64,000 nucleotides of DNA from the NCBI RefSeq assembly GCF_000283515.1, contig NC_015976.1:3194501-3258500 (forward strand), read 5' to 3'. Below are positions 10,013-18,352 of this stretch, piece after piece. The position numbers and the translations under genes are program-made. Under the pieces are notes generated by a model, which made no database searches, was not told the origin of the DNA, and worked only from the letters and a program-made list of their open reading frames with translations. The DNA is from Sphingobium sp. SYK-6. GTDB taxonomy: Bacteria > Pseudomonadota > Alphaproteobacteria > Sphingomonadales > Sphingomonadaceae. The first letter of the stretch is position 1; each line of letters begins with the position of its first letter.

Positions 10013-10363
10013 ATGTTCAAGATCCAGGAAACCACCGGCCTCGTCGTCGCCGACGATACCAAGAGCACGATCACGGCGATTGATCGCGCCATCCTGTGCA
10101 AGACCCGCCTCGCCAGTTCCATCATCGAGGCTAGCGAACAGTCCGGCCTTCCCATGGCGCAGAGCCAGAAGCTGCTCGAAGGCATGGCCCGCGGTTTCGA
10201 TCATCTTGTCGCCGGACGCGGTGACATGCTCTCCGTGGTGCGCCACCTCACCGCGATCAAGGGCGGAAGCTCGCTCAAGGTCGTCGACTTCGGCTGCCCG
10301 GATGGCCTGGGCCCGGATCTCGCCAAGCCCGCCGTCACCATCGAAACCGCCCGCGTGGACTGA
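10013..10363 (+). CDS. Hypothetical protein in LuxR-linked cluster
   Basis: 116 residues, not recognised. It appears soluble and largely helical, with a possible second small domain (SLKVVDFGCPDGLGPDL). The ribosome-binding sequence GAGGAGGAGCT directly before the ATG is excellent, so expression is likely. It starts 50 bases after the anchored LuxR-type gene and is followed by a membrane protein gene. Confidence 0.75.
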   Translation: MFKIQETTGLVVADDTKSTITAIDRAILCKTRLASSIIEASEQSGLPMAQSQKLLEGMARGFDHLVAGRGDMLSVVRHLTAIKGGSSLKVVDFGCPDGLGPDLAKPAVTIETARVD

Positions 10364-10430
10364 AGCAGTTTAGACGGCAGTACCCCACCCTGCCGTCGCC
10401 AGACAGGATTGCGACAGGAGCGAACGAACC

Positions 10431-10877
10431 GTGTCAATGCTGATCGCAATCCTGTTCTGGTTCCTCTGCCTCTCGGCCTGTGCCTATGCCCTTGTGCTGG
10501 GCGGCTGGGAGGGACGCTGGACGACATTGGTCGTTCTGCTCGCCGCTCTGGGCACCATGGCGGTCAACCGCTGGACCAGCGCGCACCAATATGAGACCTT
10601 CTGGGCGAGCACCAACATGATGGTGCTGTTCATCGATGCGGCGACATTCTTCGCGATGTTCGTGATCGCCGGCGTCAGCGATCGCTGGTGGCCCATCTGG
10701 GTTGCCGCGTTCCAGCTCAACAGCGTCGTCGCCCATTTCGCCACCATGATCGACCCCGCCTTCTCGGCCCTTGTCTACCAGGGCTATGAGGGCTTGTGGG
10801 CCATCCCCCTGCTGCTGGTCATGGTACTCGGCATTTATCGAGACCGGATGTGGACCGCACGATATGGCCTCGCGTGA
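10431..10877 (+). CDS. Small four-helix membrane protein, unknown function
   Basis: 148 residues with four predicted hydrophobic helices: AILFWFLCLSACAYALVL, TTLVVLLAALGTMAV, MMVLFIDAATFFAMFVIAGV and the C-terminal IPLLLVMVLGIY. A conserved-looking cytosolic motif (YRDRMW) closes the protein. The GTG start is favoured because AGGAG lies 10 bases before it; an internal ATG follows two codons later. The 3' end overlaps the next gene by 14 bases, which suggests coupled translation. No family recognised. Confidence 0.75.
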   Translation: MSMLIAILFWFLCLSACAYALVLGGWEGRWTTLVVLLAALGTMAVNRWTSAHQYETFWASTNMMVLFIDAATFFAMFVIAGVSDRWWPIWVAAFQLNSVVAHFATMIDPAFSALVYQGYEGLWAIPLLLVMVLGIYRDRMWTARYGLA

Positions 10878-11328
10878 AACGGGTGTGAGCGGCAACGCCT
10901 CGCTGCCCTTCCTCGAGTCGATCCGTCAGCAGGTCGCGCAGATCCCGGCTGGAAGCCACACCGAGGACGGGCTGCTCCGCACGGGCATCGACTTTTTTTC
11001 CGCCGCGCGCATTTTCGTCACCTTCAAGGTGAAGCTCGCCGAGCATTTTCCCGAGGCCATGCCGGATGAGACATTCGACTTTCTCGTCGACCTGATGGTG
11101 CACGAGTGGCTCAGCCGGCGCATCGGTGCGCAGCGCCCTGCCGAGCTCGGCCTTTCCCGCTCCGCCTCGCTCAGCCCGCGCATCCAGCACGCGCTTGCGC
11201 TGGGGCTGATCGCGCTGGAGATGGACCCCGCCGCCGACGATCTGCGCATCGTCACCCTCACCCGCAGCGCGCGCGCCCGGCTCAACGTGTTCTTCGATTA
11301 TATGGCGAGCTACATCTCCGCGCTGTAG
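10864..11328 (+). CDS. Hypothetical, possibly winged-helix protein
   Basis: 154 residues, soluble. The C-terminal half has helices followed by RIVTLTRSARARLNVFFDYM, a pattern resembling the wing and last helix of MarR-like winged-helix proteins. That resemblance is inference. The start within the end of the preceding membrane protein gene was chosen because upstream Met codons lie deep inside that gene. It is the last gene of the cluster that begins with the anchored LuxR-type regulator. Confidence 0.68.
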   Translation: MASRETGVSGNASLPFLESIRQQVAQIPAGSHTEDGLLRTGIDFFSAARIFVTFKVKLAEHFPEAMPDETFDFLVDLMVHEWLSRRIGAQRPAELGLSRSASLSPRIQHALALGLIALEMDPAADDLRIVTLTRSARARLNVFFDYMASYISAL

Positions 11329-11561
11329 GAATGCCGGAACGCCAGGGAGCCTGATACGGCCCGCACGACGTCCCCCGGAGGAGACCCCGATCAGCAGGCA
11401 CCCCGCCGAGGGACCGACTCCCCGGCCGGAAAAGTGGCGCCCGAAACCGCTCCGGCCCCGCGTCCGCAAAGCCATGGCGGCCCGCTCCCAAACTCCGCGC
11501 ACCGCACGCCGACACAGACCTTGCAACTTGCGCGCGATCCGCTTAGGAGGCGCCCTCCGGT

Positions 11562-11638
11562 CGGGACGTAGCGCAGCCTGGTAGCGCATCACACTGGGGG
11601 TGTGGGGGTCGGAGGTTCGAATCCTCTCGTCCCGACCA
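11562..11638 (+). tRNA. tRNA-Pro (anticodon GGG)
   Basis: 77 bases including an encoded CCA. The acceptor stem CGGGACG pairs with CGTCCCG. The D arm is GCGCAGCCTGGTAGCGC. The anticodon loop CTGGGGG sits between CACA and TGTG, placing GGG at 34-36. The T arm GGAGG TTCGAAT CCTCT is intact. Confidence 0.95.
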
Positions 11639-11828
11639 ATATTTCAGCCCCTTCTTGCTTCGCGCAGGAAGCGGCGTTTTCGCTTCAGCAGCCACATAGC
11701 CAGCACGGTGCGAGACTTCGCGTCAATGTCGCTAGATCCACCGATCAGCTATGAAGGAACCTTGGCGCACTCGCAGTGCTGTCTGGAACATGCAGAATTG
11801 ATACTCAGGCGCGTGGCTCACGGAGCCG

Positions 11829-12515
11829 CTACCTTCCGGCAGGTTCCGCCTTTCGCACGGTCGGCGTGTCGCTCTCGGCAACAGATCTTCCTACGGAATG
11901 GTCCGTCGTGAATTTTATCGAGATCTCGTTGGTCTGTTTCCCGGTTGAGGGAAGCCAGTTCGGTCCGATCAAAGTCGCGCCAAGCATTATCGCGTAGATC
12001 ATGGCGGTATGCCCGCTCATCATTCCCGACAAACACCTGCGCATGTGAAAGACTGGGCTAACCACAGTGCGCGATGTCATCCGAGCTAACTTTCTATGAA
12101 ATCCTGCTCCTTTAAACCATGTAGCGCCCCAATGAACATCGGGCCCCATGGGAAGCCAGTTGAAGCTCATATCGCGAAAACGGCCCGATAGCTGAGGCGA
12201 TGCGGCTTTTGCCCTGCTGCCGCGAAGGGTGTCTTCAACCTGCCTCGCGCGATGAATAAAGACATATTGATAGCTTTTCGCATTGCCTTCCATGAGCCAG
12301 AAGGCGCCAATCGAATAGGCCGCTAAAGTAAATAGCTCCGGCGTATTCTGAGTGATAGCTAAGGTCGCAATCCCGCTGACAACAGTTATCATCCATGACC
12401 TTATCTGAAACAGAAAGCCATCGTAGCGAGCAATACCGGCCTCGCAGAGATCAAGCTCCTTGAACAGATTTTGTCTCTCTTCGCTGTGCGCTTCACCTTT
12501 TAACTGCTCTGACAT
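11829..12515 (-). CDS. Orphan membrane protein, two-helix N-terminal module
   Basis: 228 residues. A helical N-terminal segment (LFKELDLCEAGIARYDGFLF) runs into a tight pair of membrane helices at about 41-56 and 60-77, then a basic helix (FIHRARQVEDTLRG). A further hydrophobic segment lies near 170-190, with a polar tail. This layout resembles two-helix (SLATT-like) effector membrane proteins of bacterial conflict systems, but no nucleotidyltransferase or sensor partner is present, so the likeness is only architectural. The stretch is visibly less GC-rich than its neighbours and lies 190 bases from the 3' end of tRNA-Pro. It may be the remnant of an acquired island. The Met after TGGGGGCGGT was taken as start. 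Confidence 0.7.
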   Translation of the reverse strand: MSEQLKGEAHSEERQNLFKELDLCEAGIARYDGFLFQIRSWMITVVSGIATLAITQNTPELFTLAAYSIGAFWLMEGNAKSYQYVFIHRARQVEDTLRGSRAKAASPQLSGRFRDMSFNWLPMGPDVHWGATWFKGAGFHRKLARMTSRTVVSPVFHMRRCLSGMMSGHTAMIYAIMLGATLIGPNWLPSTGKQTNEISIKFTTDHSVGRSVAESDTPTVRKAEPAGR

Positions 12516-12640
12516 ACCGCCCCCACGCGCTGCTTCCAGACGTGGCATGTTCGGCTCAAGAGAACAAGTTATCAACCGACAAGGCTCAGCGCGTGGAAGA
12601 GAGCGATCATCACTGATCGTATAGCCCAGCCCAATTGCCC

Positions 12641-13396
12641 CTAAAGCACCACCCGCAGCGACCAAATCAGCCGCTCCCCGACATGCCGGTCGATATGGGG
12701 CCCTTCCGGGTCCACCGCTCCGATGCTGGTGCCGGAATAGCGCAGTCCGGTCGCCAGCCGTCCCATGACATATTCGAGACCGACAGCATGATCCCAATAG
12801 CGGCCCTGTGGCCTGAGCCGCGCGGCGCGCATGGCGTCGTCCACGCGTCCCGATGACCGACCGACATGGCCGTAGATGCTAAGGGGGGTGCCGGGCACGC
12901 CCATGTCCGCCGCGAGGCTGAGATAGAGATTGTCCCCGCCGATCGAGTCCTGCGGAGGAGCATAGCTCGCGCCGAGATGGAACCGCGCGGGGCCGATATC
13001 GTAGCTCAGGCTACCGTCACCCTCGACATAAGCGAGACCGGACGCGCCGGGAAAGACATGTCCCATCGCGCCCAGCGAGAGCATCCATGGGCCAAGATCG
13101 CGCCGATAGCGGGCGCCAAGATCGAGCCCGGCATCCGCGCCGCCATGCCGCCGGCTCTGCCGCAGCGCGGTGGCGCCCAGGCCGATTTCCACGCTCCGGC
13201 TCAGGTCAAGCGTGACATTGCCCTCGACCGCCGCCTTTCCGTCGCTCCAGGAAAGGCCCCGGCGGCGATGATCGGTCGCCACCTCAAGCCGAAAGGAGGG
13301 ATCGAGACCCGTCTGCGCGTGCGCCGGCAGGGCAGGCAGCAGCGACGTGCCGCCAAGCGCGGCAAGCAGCAGCGCGCCGCGCCATTGACGGATCAT
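12641..13396 (-). CDS. TorF family putative porin
   Basis: 251 residues: a signal peptide (about 1-28, ending LPALPAHA), then a barrel that starts FRLEVATDHRRRGLSWSDG, the hallmark of the TorF/Gcw_chp porin group. It continues in alternating strands to the C-terminal ERLIWSLRVVL. It probably sits in the outer membrane; its substrate is unknown. The Met of the signal peptide was taken as start because the longer open frame upstream is arginine-rich, unstructured and overlaps the next gene. That next gene, also leftward, ends 16 bases upstream. Confidence 0.82.
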   Translation of the reverse strand: MIRQWRGALLLAALGGTSLLPALPAHAQTGLDPSFRLEVATDHRRRGLSWSDGKAAVEGNVTLDLSRSVEIGLGATALRQSRRHGGADAGLDLGARYRRDLGPWMLSLGAMGHVFPGASGLAYVEGDGSLSYDIGPARFHLGASYAPPQDSIGGDNLYLSLAADMGVPGTPLSIYGHVGRSSGRVDDAMRAARLRPQGRYWDHAVGLEYVMGRLATGLRYSGTSIGAVDPEGPHIDRHVGERLIWSLRVVL

Positions 13397-13412
13397 ATCC
13401 CTCCAGCTCGCG

Positions 13413-13841
13413 TCAACGCATTGCCAGGGCTTGCGCCGCGCGAATCTCTCCCGGCAGGTTGGCCCGGTCCGCTTCGGCCATGGCCGTGATCTTGTCCCGG
13501 GCCTTCTCGATACTCGTGGCAATCTGGGTCTCCACATAGTCGCGGCGGCCGGCACACCGGCCGGGCACCTGCCCCTCGACACGATGACCATCGCCGGCAA
13601 GCCGCCGGACGAGCGGCGCGGTGTCCCGGTCCCGGCGGATCTCCCGGTCGAGCTGGACCGTGGCGGACCACACGCAGCGCTGGTTGCCGGGCCGCGAGCC
13701 GGGCGAAATGCCGATCGTCCGCATCTTCGTCGTGACGGTCTGGCGATAGTTCACATGATAGGTCACCCCCTCGTGATCGACGGTAGTCTGATGCACGGGG
13801 GCACTGGCGGCGACCGCAGTGGCGATGACAAGGCTAAGCAT
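13413..13841 (-). CDS. Exported hypothetical protein
   Basis: 142 residues with an N-terminal export signal (MLSLVIATAVAASAPVHQ), then a short beta-rich domain (VTYHVNYRQTVTTKMRTIGI) and a helical C-terminus (SIEKARDKITAMAEADRAN). Two cysteines (in QRCVW and GRCAG) could form a disulfide. It lies 16 bases upstream of the TorF-like porin gene in the same direction, so the two are probably cotranscribed. No family recognised. Confidence 0.68.
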   Translation of the reverse strand: MLSLVIATAVAASAPVHQTTVDHEGVTYHVNYRQTVTTKMRTIGISPGSRPGNQRCVWSATVQLDREIRRDRDTAPLVRRLAGDGHRVEGQVPGRCAGRRDYVETQIATSIEKARDKITAMAEADRANLPGEIRAAQALAMR

Positions 13842-13877
13842 CCTGTTCCTCCTTCTTCGGGATGATACTGCCTAAAT

Positions 13878-13907
13878 TTTGAGCAATTCCTTTCGGAGAT
13901 GCTCAAA
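13878..13907. repeat. Inverted repeat between purQ and an exported-protein gene
   Basis: Perfect arms TTTGAGCA and TGCTCAAA separated by 14 bases, in an AT-rich patch. It lies about 75 bases beyond the purQ stop and just upstream of the leftward exported-protein gene. It could be a weak purQ terminator or an operator; the sequence does not decide. Confidence 0.4.
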
Positions 13908-13982
13908 TTAAAGGCACACCCCTCAGGTAAGGCCGCCGTCTTTCCGGATTGTTTCCAGAACGTAACGTTGGCTGGCGGGAGG

Positions 13983-14657
13983 TCAGGCGCGTTCCATCAG
14001 GCCTTCGACAAGCCCTTCGAACAGGCGGCGACCGTCCGTGCCGCCATGGGCCGCCTCGATCACGCGCTCGGGATGCGGCATCATGCCCAGCACATTGCCC
14101 GCATCGTTGAGAATGCCGGCGATATCCCGTGCCGAGCCGTTGACGCTCTCGCCGTAGCGGAAGGCCACCCGGCCCTCCCCTTCCAGCCGGTCGAGCGTGG
14201 CTGCATCGGCGAAATAATTACCGTCATGATGGGCGACCGGCACAGTGATGCGTTCGCCCGCCTCGTAGCGGCTGGTGAAGATGCTCTGGCTGTTCTCCAC
14301 GGTCAGCGCCACGTCGCGGCAGACGAAGTGGATACCCGCGTTGCGCATCAGCGCGCCGGGCAGCAGTCCGCTTTCAGTCAGCACCTGGAAGCCATTGCAG
14401 ACGCCGAGCACATAAGTGCCTTTCGCGGCCGCCTCGGCCACCGCCTGCATCACTGGCGAGCGCGCCGCCATCGCGCCGGAGCGCAGATAGTCGCCATAGG
14501 AGAAGCCGCCCGGCACGCCGATGAGATCGATGCCCTCGGGGAGCTCCGTCTCGCGGTGCCAGACCATCACGGGTTTCGTGCCGCTGACGGCCTCGAAAGC
14601 CACGGCAAGGTCGCGATCGCAGTTCGATCCCGGGAAGACGATGACGGCGCTTTTCAT
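13983..14657 (-). CDS. purQ: Phosphoribosylformylglycinamidine synthase subunit PurQ
   Basis: Glutaminase subunit of FGAM synthase, supplying ammonia for the fourth step of purine synthesis. It has 224 residues of class I glutamine amidotransferase. The nucleophile Cys87 lies in GVCNGFQVL, the oxyanion region is [15 protein letters not shown], and the His/Glu pair is in MMPHPERV near 198. It is separate from PurL, as in the PurSQL type, and lies 25 bases after purS. Confidence 0.97.
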   Translation of the reverse strand: MKSAVIVFPGSNCDRDLAVAFEAVSGTKPVMVWHRETELPEGIDLIGVPGGFSYGDYLRSGAMAARSPVMQAVAEAAAKGTYVLGVCNGFQVLTESGLLPGALMRNAGIHFVCRDVALTVENSQSIFTSRYEAGERITVPVAHHDGNYFADAATLDRLEGEGRVAFRYGESVNGSARDIAGILNDAGNVLGMMPHPERVIEAAHGGTDGRRLFEGLVEGLMERA

Positions 14658-14682
14658 CGCAATAGCTCCCTTTCAGCGCGGC

Positions 14683-14916
14683 TCAGCCGACCGCCTCGAT
14701 CCGGTAGTTCTCGATCACGGTATTGGCCAGCAGCTTGCGGCACATCGCGTCGATGTCGGCTTCGCTGGTCCCCTCGGCGAGATCCAGTTCGATCAGCTTG
14801 CCGGCGCGCACGTCATTGACGCCGCCAAAGCCCAGCCCTTCCAGCGCATGCTGGATCGCCTTGCCTTGCGGATCGAGCACGCCGGACTTCAAGGTGACGA
14901 ACACGCGGGCTTTCAT
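14683..14916 (-). CDS. purS: Phosphoribosylformylglycinamidine synthase subunit PurS
   Basis: 77-residue small subunit that holds PurQ and PurL together. The family pattern is clear: KARVFVTLKSGVLDPQGKAI, then GKLIELDLAEG and a C-terminal NTVIENYRIE. It sits directly before purQ in the same operon. purC and purL are not beside this pair in the window. Confidence 0.96.
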   Translation of the reverse strand: MKARVFVTLKSGVLDPQGKAIQHALEGLGFGGVNDVRAGKLIELDLAEGTSEADIDAMCRKLLANTVIENYRIEAVG

Positions 14917-15066
14917 GGGGGCGAGTCCTCTTTCGGCTTGCTTGAGCGGATGCCGCAGCCCCTAGACCCGGCTGGCCGCGCCCGCAAGGGGGTGACACGG
15001 GAAGGCGCCGGATGGGTGCCGCCGGAATAGCCCCGGCATGAGGCATCTGGCCACCAGCCGGCGCGC

Positions 15067-16170
15067 TCAGCTCCCGTCCACCGCGATGCGCCCGAGCGCG
15101 GGGTCATCAGTGAAGAACCGATCGACACCGAGCGCGAGATAGCGGCGGATCTCGGCGATCGATCCCGCTTCGTTGCGGGCGTCGTTTCCGGCCCCGTCGC
15201 GCAGTTCCAGCGGCAGGAAGCGGTTTTCCGGCCGGAAGGTATAGGCACCCACCAGCAGCCCGGCCTCATGCGCGTCGCGCACCAGACTGCTGGGCTCGCC
15301 CAGCCGCCCCTCGGCATCGAGCGGGATCAGCATCCGGCTGGAGGGGGAGACAGTGTCGGCATAGGCCGCAATCGCACGCAAGCCCGCAGGCGTCGCCATC
15401 TCGCCATAAGTCAGCGAGCCGCCGGCCGCCGCGATATCGGCAGGCGTCTCGTCGCGTTCGCCGAGGAGTTGCATCAGCCTGATATTGGAGCCGCGCCCGA
15501 TCCGCTCGCGCAGAGAACGTAGATTGCCGATTTCGAAGGACTGGATCTCGACGGGATGCCGCCGGCTCTGCTCATGTGCGGCCAGCGTGGCGAGCAGCCG
15601 ATCCTCGATCGGCAAGCCGATCCCCGCGAAATAAGTGGAATGCTTGATCTCGGGCACCAGTCCCACGACGCGGCCATGCGCGGCGCCTTCCGTCGCCGCC
15701 AGCTCGATCACTTCGTCCAGCGTGAGGATGGGGAACTGGCCGTCATATCCCCGGCTTTCCGGGCGCAGGTCGCCCAGGCGCTCGATGGTGCGCAGGGTCT
15801 TGAGCTCGGCGAGCGTGAAATCCTCGGTGAACCACCCGGTCACGCTGTGTCCGTCGATCCTTTTGGTTGTGCGGCGGCGGGCGAATTCGGGCCGGCTGGC
15901 AACATCGGTGGTCGACGCAATGTCATTCTCATGCCGTGCCACGAGCACGCCGTCGGCGGTGATGACGATGTCGGGCTCGATATAGTCGGCCCCGTCGGCA
16001 ATCGCCTTGGCATAGGCGCCCGCGCTGTGCTCCGGCCGCAGGGCCGAGCAGCCACGATGGGCCAGGACGAGCGGCCGCGTCCGCCCCGGCGCTCCTGCCA
16101 CCCTGCCGCCGGCCGGTGCAGCCAGCGCAGCCATTCCGCCCAGGACCATGGCTTGCCTGCGGTTCAGCAC
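15067..16170 (-). CDS. Glycerophosphodiester phosphodiesterase, exported
   Basis: 367 residues. It hydrolyses glycerophosphodiesters to glycerol-3-phosphate and an alcohol, probably in the periplasm. The N-terminus MLNRRQAMVLGG resembles a Tat signal, followed by an Ala-rich region to about 25. Catalytic features of the GDPD TIM barrel are present: LAHRGCSALRPEHS (general acid/base His), DYIEPDIVITADG (metal-binding Glu and Asp) and the ARHEND histidine. Later blocks (VPEIKHSTYF, DRFFTDDP) close the barrel. It is closest to the GlpQ type. It stands alone, upstream of purS with a 150-base gap. Confidence 0.9.
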   Translation of the reverse strand: MLNRRQAMVLGGMAALAAPAGGRVAGAPGRTRPLVLAHRGCSALRPEHSAGAYAKAIADGADYIEPDIVITADGVLVARHENDIASTTDVASRPEFARRRTTKRIDGHSVTGWFTEDFTLAELKTLRTIERLGDLRPESRGYDGQFPILTLDEVIELAATEGAAHGRVVGLVPEIKHSTYFAGIGLPIEDRLLATLAAHEQSRRHPVEIQSFEIGNLRSLRERIGRGSNIRLMQLLGERDETPADIAAAGGSLTYGEMATPAGLRAIAAYADTVSPSSRMLIPLDAEGRLGEPSSLVRDAHEAGLLVGAYTFRPENRFLPLELRDGAGNDARNEAGSIAEIRRYLALGVDRFFTDDPALGRIAVDGS

Positions 16171-16275
16171 ATCCGTTCGCTCTCATTCTCCGGCGCGATG
16201 GCCATCTCGCGGCTCCTGCCATCGCACGACGTCAGCTTTGTGACAGCGTCCTCCGCCAGCGGATATGGCCTGCGT

Positions 16276-16797
16276 CTAGCGGATCCGATAATAATCCGCG
16301 ACCCGATCGAGCGCGAAACCGAGCACGAGCTTGCCGGCGCGGGCCGGCCAGCCCAGCGTCTGCTCAGCCGCCGCCAGACTCTCGCAAGCGCAGGCCACGC
16401 GCCAGAGGATGTCCGCAAGGCCCGGCCCCGCGGCGGCCAGAGCGGCGTTCAGCCGCTCGCGCGCGGCGATCTGGGTCATCGACCGGTCCGCCCCGCCGGG
16501 CGCAGGGCGCCGGCCACGGGATGGCGCCGCCGCCATATCCCAGCTCATCGTCACCCGGGCATTCATGGCCGCACGCTCCCAGTCGGCGCGAATGGCCTCC
16601 GCTGCTGCGAACTGGCGGCTCGAAAGCATCCGGCGCGCATACAGCCAGCTCGTCGGCGATTCCCCGAGATTGATCGTCACGACATGCGGCTTGCCGTCGG
16701 GACCTTCCACGCGTCTTTCCACCAGCTTCTGGGCCGCGCTGCCCGCTTGCGGAACTTTCTTCACATGTCCGTTTCCCTGCTTTGCTTGTACCGCCAT
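16276..16797 (-). CDS. DUF6456 domain protein
   Basis: 173 residues. The C-terminal half, from about 80, matches the DUF6456 pattern of alphaproteobacteria (ARERLNAALAAAGPGLADIL then GWPARAGKLVLGFALDRVAD). That domain usually follows a helix-turn-helix and is thought to be regulatory. The N-terminal half is short, and the block TSWLYARRMLSSRQFAAAEA looks like a partial HTH region. It is divergent from an XRE regulator, with two inverted repeats between their starts. Regulatory function is inferred. Confidence 0.75.
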   Translation of the reverse strand: MAVQAKQGNGHVKKVPQAGSAAQKLVERRVEGPDGKPHVVTINLGESPTSWLYARRMLSSRQFAAAEAIRADWERAAMNARVTMSWDMAAAPSRGRRPAPGGADRSMTQIAARERLNAALAAAGPGLADILWRVACACESLAAAEQTLGWPARAGKLVLGFALDRVADYYRIR

Positions 16798-16827
16798 GGA
16801 TGGTCTCCTTCCCCGATTCGGGCTACC

Positions 16828-16845
16828 CCATTGCCATGGCGATGG
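16828..16845. promoter_or_regulatory. Imperfect palindrome, candidate operator
   Basis: 18-base near-palindrome CCATTGCCATGGCGATGG with one mismatched position pair. It lies between the divergent DUF6456 and XRE genes, 31 bases before the DUF6456 start. It could bind a dimeric regulator. Confidence 0.4.
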
Positions 16846-16855
16846 AAATGTAGGA

Positions 16856-16879
16856 CAGGCTAACCGTTCAGGTTACCTG
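16856..16879. promoter_or_regulatory. Inverted repeat over the XRE gene leader, candidate operator
   Basis: Arms CAGG(c)TAACC and GGTTACCTG pair over nine bases with one bulged C around the loop gttca. The right arm runs into the ribosome-binding sequence CTGGAG of the XRE gene, 12 bases before its ATG. Autoregulation at DNA or RNA level is plausible. Confidence 0.5.
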
Positions 16880-16891
16880 GAGACTGGCACG

Positions 16892-17455
16892 ATGATTACC
16901 CGCATTCGCGAGGTCCGCAAGGCGCGCGGCCTGACTTTGGAAGAAGTGGGTGCGCGCTGCGAACCGCCGACCACGGCGCAGACGATCGGTCGGCTCGAGA
17001 CCGGCACGCGAACCGTATCGGTGAAATGGCTTAACCGCATCGCCGCAGCGCTGGACGTGCAGGCCAGCGATCTGGTGGACCTGCCCGCGAGCGAGAAAGT
17101 ACCGGTGGCAGCCCTGGTGGGTCCCGATGGCGCCGGCGCGCCGGCCCGTCCGCTCACGCTCGTGCCACCCACCGTGCCAAAGGGCGCCCTCGGCATCCGG
17201 ATGACCGCCGCCCTTGGCGATTATCGCGCGGGGGATGAATTGTGGTGCGAGCCACTGCCGCCCGAGCGCTTCACCGAAGCGCTCAATCGCGACGTCCTCG
17301 TGCCGCGCCCGGCGGGGCGTTTTCTTTTCGGCCGCCTCATCGGCCGGGATGGCATGATGCTTCATCTGCTCCCGCTTGGCGCGGGCACCCGGCAGCAGGT
17401 GGTGAACGATCCGGCCTGGATCGGCCTGCCGGTGCGCCTCATCCGAAGCCTGTAG
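16892..17455 (+). CDS. XRE family regulator with S24-like C-terminal domain
   Basis: 187 residues. The N-terminal XRE helix-turn-helix spans about 1-62 (IREVRKARGLTLEEVGARC, then IGRLETGTRTVSVKWLNRI). The C-terminal half (GIRMTAALGDYRAGDELWCE, then DVLVPRPAGRFLFGRLIG) follows the S24/LexA beta-fold pattern, but the GDSM serine motif is replaced (GIRMTAALGDY). Self-cleavage is therefore unlikely and the domain probably serves dimerisation. The ATG was chosen because the HTH starts directly after it. It is divergent from the DUF6456 gene. Confidence 0.85.
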   Translation: MITRIREVRKARGLTLEEVGARCEPPTTAQTIGRLETGTRTVSVKWLNRIAAALDVQASDLVDLPASEKVPVAALVGPDGAGAPARPLTLVPPTVPKGALGIRMTAALGDYRAGDELWCEPLPPERFTEALNRDVLVPRPAGRFLFGRLIGRDGMMLHLLPLGAGTRQQVVNDPAWIGLPVRLIRSL

Positions 17456-17511
17456 CAAGGCCACGCTCCCGGGCATTGCGAGAAGCGTCACCCGCCTCTA
17501 TCGCACCCTTG

Positions 17512-17865
17512 ATGTCCCCGCGCCGCGCCCTGACGCCTCATCGGCTCGTGTTGGCCCTGCTGCTCGCCATGATCGGGCTGCAGGCGATGCCGAGCGGCGC
17601 GGCGACTTTCCAGCCCCGCCAGGGCTCCGCCTTCAGTTCCGCCACTCTCGATGTCGCGCTGGTCACCGTTACCCGGCGCATCGCCGAGACGGCCGCGCCG
17701 GCGCTGCCGCACCCTCAGCCATTGCTGCCGTCCTTCGTGCAAGTCACGGCTGCCACCAGCCCGCCGTCCGTCGGCGCGCCAGCGCCCCGGCCCGCCTCCA
17801 CCGGCCCACCGCGCCCCGCAATCCATGTCGTCCTCCATGCGCCGAGAGCGCCGCCTCTCCTCTGA
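17512..17865 (+). CDS. Small exported proline-rich hypothetical protein
   Basis: 117 residues with a convincing export signal (LVLALLLAMIGLQAMPSGAA). A low-complexity Pro/Ala-rich C-terminus follows (TSPPSVGAPAPRPASTGPPR). No family recognised. It follows the XRE gene by 56 bases and precedes a small membrane protein gene. Existence rests on the signal peptide and composition. Confidence 0.5.
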   Translation: MSPRRALTPHRLVLALLLAMIGLQAMPSGAATFQPRQGSAFSSATLDVALVTVTRRIAETAAPALPHPQPLLPSFVQVTAATSPPSVGAPAPRPASTGPPRPAIHVVLHAPRAPPLL

Positions 17866-17925
17866 GTTCCCGCCCCGCGCCTGTTCCGGGCGCGGTCCAG
17901 CTTTCTGAACTCGGAAGAATCGATC

Positions 17926-18237
17926 ATGCATGACACTGAATTGCCCTCCTCCGGGAGCGCCGAGCGGCGCACCCGGATCGAAACGCTTGTCGGCGCTTAT
18001 CCCGACCTCGCGCCCCCGGAGCTTGACGAGCTGCTTCATTGGTACCGCAAGGAAGCCTCCGCGCTCGAAGTGGCGCTGCTCTCCGCCCGCACTGACATCC
18101 GCGCCGGCTACGCCCGCTTTTTCCGCGATCATGTCGATCGGGTCTCGTCCCGCGATCTCGTCCGGGCGGCGCTGTTCCTCGGGCTGAGCGGGGCCTTTGT
18201 CTGGGGCTTCTGCGTGATTGCGCTGGCCCGGCTCTGA
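17926..18237 (+). CDS. Small membrane protein, one C-terminal helix
   Basis: 103 residues. A soluble helical part (LPPELDELLHWYRKEASALE pattern) is followed by one membrane helix at the C-terminus (AALFLGLSGAFVWGFCVIAL). GGAAG lies 8-12 bases before the ATG. Function unknown. It may be cotranscribed with the preceding exported protein gene, 60 bases away. Confidence 0.68.
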   Translation: MHDTELPSSGSAERRTRIETLVGAYPDLAPPELDELLHWYRKEASALEVALLSARTDIRAGYARFFRDHVDRVSSRDLVRAALFLGLSGAFVWGFCVIALARL

Positions 18238-18352
18238 CAGACAAGGGCGGCGCCGGGCACAGCCTAGCGAACCCGGTCGCCGCCCATGCACAAGCAGATT
18301 GCATCGGCGGCCCTAATGCCTTCTTCATGGGCGGCTGCTAGGCAAGGGCGCC

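Noticed and set aside
12020..12034. Second copy of the tRNA-Pro 3' end as an attachment site
   Set aside because: Only a seven-base match (TCCCGAC) was found, which is expected by chance.
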